NCBI GenBank assembly: GCA_002633025.1 | Contig: NMRB01000016.1 | Coordinates: 537,719-601,718 of the forward strand | Length of the DNA stretch: 64,000 bases | Source of the DNA: Notospermus geniculatus | Taxonomy: Eukaryota; Nemertea; Pilidiophora; Heteronemertea; Lineidae | Direction of reading: 5' to 3' | Part shown: piece by piece, positions 60,101 through 64,000 of the stretch | Position numbering within the stretch: position 1 is the first letter of the stretch | Layout: every line of letters begins with the position of its first letter | Notes under the pieces: model-generated | What the model was told of the DNA's origin: nothing | The model's database searches: none | What the model saw: the letters and a program-made list of their open reading frames with translations, nothing else | Program-made: the position numbers and the translations under genes

Positions 60101-61393
60101 CCAGATATGTCTTGTGCTTCACAGTGTCGTAGTCCTCCATGCAGTGCATTGCCACCAGGATGCCAAGGACGTCAAGTCATATAAATCAAATATAAATGAT
60201 TATTTATAACATATTATATGTGACCCTCCAGCACAAAACCAGTCGGAAGTTGCACGGAAAATGAGCCAAAACATACTGAGATGACACCAGGAAACCAGGA
60301 AAGAAAAGGAATCACTCAGACTTCACAACAGACAATAATTTGATCCCAACATACCAACCTCAGAGCGACTTCTGACTGGTTTTGTAATGGAGGGTCACAT
60401 ATGCATATCATTTGATGTACATATAGCAAGGTAAAGTTTGAACTCACCAATGATATGGTGTCTGTATGGAACTCGGCAGTAGCTCGTAAACGGTTAACCC
60501 AGTGTTGTCTCTCTCTTGCATCAGCAGCTATTGGAGAAAAACTCACTTAATCAGTGATTATTATTCCGAAGTTGGTAACACTGGTGGCTCTTAACTTCTG
60601 AGTTCGACTCCCACTCAGACCATTTTTCACATGACGGAGGTAGCAACTCACGTTGATGGTGCAGTTTCCTCCTGCTTTACATGAAATCACCCAACCAATA
60701 GAATATTATCAACAGAGTTGATAATGTCATATTTGGCAGCAAGTTCACGATTCACCAAAATGATTTCTACAAAGTTCCTTTCTGTCAATGCTCAGAAAGA
60801 CAGAGGTGGATCAACCGGAAATGAATATCGTGCAAGAAGACTGACTCCCTTCCCTTTCCTACCTAGCACACACGAGGCCACTTCACTCACAGTTTGGTGG
60901 TACTCTCTATGTTCTGATTAATGAACCACTTGGAGGGGAAGACTAAGCTTCATAAATGGCATTATTATTACATGTATTTATAGCGGACATTTAATTTCCC
61001 CTCATATTAAGTTACAAACGGGCAACCGCTTCATGATCAATTTTGATTTACCTACATGACATGACATGAGTTTAACAAATGGAATTGCAGCGTGGATGGG
61101 ACAGTGAGAAATACACTGTCATTTCAAAGGGATCTATTCTCTCATGAAGAAAACTACAGAACATCACAGCGTTAGCTAATGAACAAGAGGTGATAATGGT
61201 CCCAAAGACACATGATACCACCATAAGAGTATCGCCATGAGAGTAGCGCACAAGTACCTGTCGTCCTGATGAGATTCGCATAGTAAACCACNAGTATTCC
61301 AGCATACCCGAGGTGGGATCGAGGACGAACCACCGGGTTTGCCATCCTTTCATAACATTTGTATACTTGTAGAGTTGACCCTCCAGGTGTTGC
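48147..61393 (-). CDS. oxysterol-binding protein-related protein, ORP9/10/11 subfamily
   Basis: Minus-strand exons: 61258-61393 (PH start), 60448-60527, 59178-59287, 57048-57156, 56567-56689, 56026-56203, 55143-55276, 54614-54699, 53039-53120, 51483-51660, 50733-50843, 50416-50576, 49002-49121, 48733-48894, 48529-48594, 48147-48221. From 60527 on, all phases fit (590 residues plus TGA). The PH domain begins [20 protein letters not shown] and resumes at [14 protein letters not shown] helical middle region follows. The ORD lipid-transfer domain contains [40 protein letters not shown], the signature [31 protein letters not shown] and a C-terminal [13 protein letters not shown]. ORPs exchange sterol or PS for PI4P at membrane contact sites. 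I saw no FFAT motif, as in ORP10/11. Odd: the PH exon shifts frame at the ambiguous base 61292, the exon for the middle PH strands is missing, and the first exon was not found. Confidence 0.92.
51250..51335 (+). repeat. SINE-like 'GGAGGAAAC' repeat, ORP intron
   Basis: GGGAGGAAATAGAGTGCCAG, then GAAAACCTGCACTGTCAA and AGTTGCCCCCTCTATCA. It corresponds closely to 54140-54216 and, inverted, to 43495-43590. Shorter relatives (TTTCCTCCTGC) appear near 53740 and 60667. Confidence 0.55.
54140..54216 (+). repeat. SINE-like 'GGAGGAAAC' repeat, ORP intron
   Basis: GCAGGAGGAAACTGGAGTGC followed by AAGAGAAAACCTGCATCGTC and AGTTGCCCTCTCTATCA. A core of this kind (GGAGGAAACnGGAGT...GAGAAAACC) is widely dispersed in aquatic animals. 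Whether it belongs to one SINE superfamily cannot be settled here. Confidence 0.55.
54219..54248. repeat. second copy of the 26-bp palindrome, with loop
   Basis: The arms CTTGGAGGAATTA and TAATTCCTCCAAG are separated by 4 bp (AGTA). They are identical to the arms at 2723-2748. It lies directly after the SINE-like repeat. Confidence 0.7.
57482..57725. mobile_element. 244-bp MITE in ORP intron, empty in the second copy
   Basis: The TIR GCATGGCGCACACGAGCGA begins the element and its exact complement ends it; sub-terminal GCGACTA / TAGTCGC words repeat. CTTA flanks both sides. In the second copy of this intron (near 63694) the uninterrupted GCCTTGGAGATTTCTCAC is present. Non-coding. Confidence 0.85.
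60219..60399. mobile_element. 181-bp MITE, TGTGACCCTCCA family
   Basis: TGTGACCCTCCAGCACAAAA and the inverted TTTTGTAATGGAGGGTCACA delimit it, with CCAGTC inside both ends. Same family as 46429-46591. It sits in the ORP intron 3' of the second PH exon. Confidence 0.8.
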
Positions 61394-62550
61394 CTGCAAT
61401 GAAAAATTCCAACCAAATCTTACTCTCAGAAAATACCAAATCAAAAGACAGAACCCTCCTATTCGGGACATCCTGTAGTGTCGGAATGACACCGAAGCAG
61501 CATTCTCCATTACATAAATGAACTTTTAACATGCCACAGATACAAAGCGCTGCTATGTAACTGTCATGACTGTACATTGCACACTATGAAATGCACATAT
61601 TAGCAATGAAATGTACATGATAGCCTCTGTATATATTTTTCATTCATTACTGCTACCCATAGCTTAGCAATTTTTATCGACAAAATGTAACGAAGCTGTG
61701 GGGGATTGTTTAATCTGGTTGTGTATAGAAATGGGTCGATATATCACCACGAGAGACATAATTGTGTAGAGTCAGAACATGGACTCTTTCCGGATATGTC
61801 ATTTAGGCTGTGAATAGATGTTTAAGAAAGATATGAACAATGGGTGAATAGCATCAATGCAACAGAAATCATTTACAGAACATGTTTTCTGGAATGACAA
61901 GGGAACATGGACCTTGTTTTGAGATCCATCATATTCAGTGTCAGAAAACTTATTTAGACTGCCATGTGTTCCAAATCCAACCAACAAATTGTGGAAGTAT
62001 TATCATGAGGTTTATTACAGTCCAATGGAACTGCTCAAAATACATGCCACTGGGAATGACACACATCACATGCCAATTCTTTATTGTGTAGCGGTAGTGT
62101 CTTCATCAGAGGTCCATCAAAATGAATAGAATGGTAGACCCCTTTTGACCGAACTTTGGTGTCCATATCAAAAGAGAAATGTCTTCCTGGCAGGATCTGG
62201 AATAAGGAGATTCTACTGTCTTTTTCTTCTCACACGAGGAAAAACTTTAAGCCTTACAATTCACCAGCAGTAATACGGTACATCCTTTGAGTATTATATC
62301 ATGGGCGACAGCCTACACAACAGACAAGAGTATTGCTGATCGGATTAAGTGAATCTGGACATTGATTTTTGCCACAGCTGGCAGCAACCAACCGCCTATC
62401 TTGTTTACAGCAGATAATGTCGTGGCTGTCCTAGTAGACTGGTACCGTACATAAAAGAAATGGCAAATGGGAGGAACACTGTTGTGAAAACAAGCCTTCA
62501 TGGAAGGCAAATTCCTAAGAAGCCATCCTGAGGTAACCAGTGGTTCTTTA

Positions 62551-62692
62551 TCCTCTTTCACCGCATGTTGCCATGAGTAAGGGAGGGAGCCCTAAGAACC
62601 TCAGATATTTTCAGGAGGAGCCCTCTTTCACTGCATGTTGCGATGAGTACGGGAGGGAGCGCTAAGAACCTCAGATATTCTCAGGAGGAGCG
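62551..62692 (+). repeat. 71-bp tandem duplication spanning a start codon
   Basis: CTCTTTCACnGCATGTTGC... ATGAGTA... CTCAGATATT occurs twice, 71 bp apart. The ATGs are at 62572 and 62643. Because 71 is not a multiple of 3, the first ATG soon meets TAA, while the second frame stays open. Confidence 0.75.
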
Positions 62693-62809
62693 AGCAGAGC
62701 ATGAGTCCCAGATGAAGCAAAACTATGATACAAACCTGAACAAATCCACACTGACTGAATCACCCAACAAAGATCTTGAAGTCAAAGACACTGTCACTAG
62801 ATCATCAAG
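62643..62809 (+). CDS. possible first exon of an unidentified plus-strand gene
   Basis: From the second ATG, 55 hydrophilic codons (MSTGGSAKNLRYSQEERAEH..., then NKSTLTESPNKDLEVKD) run to a GTACGA donor at 62810. The composition looks coding, and the position is divergent from the ORP gene. No downstream exon was found before the window ends, and I do not recognise the protein. Confidence 0.4.
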
Positions 62810-63229
62810 GTACGAAGTTGCTAGCCTTCATCTTATCATTTACATGTATAAGGATCCCTTTGTTTTTTAGTGACAGACACAGAGGCAATAATTCAACAGG
62901 TTGTTCCTTAATATTTTAAGTATATCTACAACAATAACATCCTTATGTGGTTGAAATTCAGTGTTCCATCATAATCATCATCAAAATCAAGATCCCAACC
63001 CGAATCGTCTGAAAATGCCAGATACACAGTCCCCACAGCTAAAAACAATTTAGACAGCGAGGGAATGTTCCAAATGTCAATAATTAAACATCTCCCAATG
63101 AACTAATTACAAATTAAGTTCTCTCCATGAGCACATCAGTGCCACTGACACTACTCCATACATCACGAATACATGGGAACGACATGCAAACAGAAGCCCA
63201 TTTCTTGATTGAAGATACCGATATCACTA

Positions 63230-64000
63230 AGGCATATAATTTGTCTACTCACTTCAATTTTCTGTACAAGTTGGTAACTTTGTTCACTGACTTGTGACAA
63301 GATATCCTTCACATTCCTAAATGAATCCTGAGAGCCTGGTACCAATGATTTATGTTGTGACCTGCAGCAATAAATCTCCAATTAATGTACCATCAAACCG
63401 CCATGAAACCACTGCCACCTTTCGAATAAGCTCCATAATCAATAAAGCAGAAGAAAATCTAAATCCAACTTCCAAATACAATACCATACCCTTTGGAAAA
63501 TTCTCAGGGATATCAACTTTCACTGAGAAGTCTTCAAAGTAAGCAGTAAAATCTCCATAATTTTGCTCCGATTTCATGACCGTCACCACAGCTTTTTTAG
63601 CAAATACCGGTACCACAAATGTGGTATTTTTTCCATATTATAAGAAGAAACTTTACTTCTGCAGTCTGATATAAAGGTGCATTTCTGCCTTGGAGATTTC
63701 TCACACACGGGTTGACTCTCATTGGGTAATTCACCATTATTGGTTTCCTGATGACACATGCCTTGAGAGGTGACAGAAATGACTGCCCATAGTTTTCTAT
63801 GGTTGAGTTGCCCATAGAGAGTCAACCAACTTGCACAAGAAAACTCTCATATAAAGAAGCATCTAAAGAGTGATCAAGTTTCCTCAAATGTTTGTCAACA
63901 TATTCTACTTATCTGGAACATGGTATTGAAAAATCTCTACTTCGAATATTTGTACAGACAGATGCACTGCCCTATGATTGCAGTTGGGAGTCTGTTCTGC
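63230..64000. repeat. second copy of ORP exon and intron region (57.02-58.05 kb)
   Basis: From AGGCATATAATTTGTC to the window end the sequence follows 57025 onward at about 97% identity, without the 244-bp MITE. It includes the ORP exon as 63253-63361 ([20 protein letters not shown]). On the minus strand this exon lies upstream of the PH exon, the wrong order for one gene, so it belongs to another allele or a partial duplication. Confidence 0.8.

Overview
This window is nuclear DNA from an animal, most likely a highly heterozygous marine invertebrate. The evidence is multi-exon genes with GT-AG introns of about 0.2-1.5 kb, three recognisable metazoan orthologues, tRNA-derived SINEs, and very many terminal-inverted-repeat (TIR) elements. 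I cannot assign a phylum from sequence alone. There is nothing prokaryotic, no CRISPR array and no intact transposase.

Layout. 1-4.9 kb: exons of an unidentified minus-strand gene. 4.0-8.7 kb: three versions of one exon-like cassette, with different sets of MITEs. 9.0-13.3 kb: a complete plus-strand gene of four coding exons, encoding a 211-residue protein I do not recognise, behind a TATA/CCAAT promoter. 13.7-23.4 kb: gene-free nested repeats (hAT-like, pogo/Tigger-like, TTAA-type and unclassified TIR elements, plus ~147-bp tandem monomers). 23.4-32.1 and 32.7-41.3 kb: two versions of one ~8.6-kb segment, separated by an N gap. Each holds BDP1 (minus strand, TFIIIB subunit of RNA polymerase III) and the first exon of the divergent gene GTPBP6 (plus strand). 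Only the right version is intact. GTPBP6 continues to 44.45 kb. 48.1-61.4 kb: a minus-strand oxysterol-binding-protein-related gene (ORP9/10/11 subfamily). 62.6 kb: a possible plus-strand first exon. 63.23 kb to the end: a second copy of part of the ORP gene, out of order.

Main interpretation. The duplications look like two alleles laid end to end by the assembler rather than real gene duplications. They differ by a few percent, by indels and by clean presence/absence of MITEs, and most carry joins marked by N (6585, 14500, 26315, 32523-32713, 61292). If so, the window is a natural catalogue of filled and empty insertion sites. Several short palindromic families (TTAA-target, TAA-target, a ~1-kb palindrome with a SINE in one arm) are then polymorphic and recently mobile.

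The genes do not form a pathway. BDP1 and GTPBP6 are head-to-head neighbours that may share a promoter region. BDP1 acts in nuclear Pol III initiation, GTPBP6 is an HflX-type mitochondrial ribosome GTPase, and the ORP gene acts in lipid transfer. The 211-residue protein is the best candidate for something undescribed.
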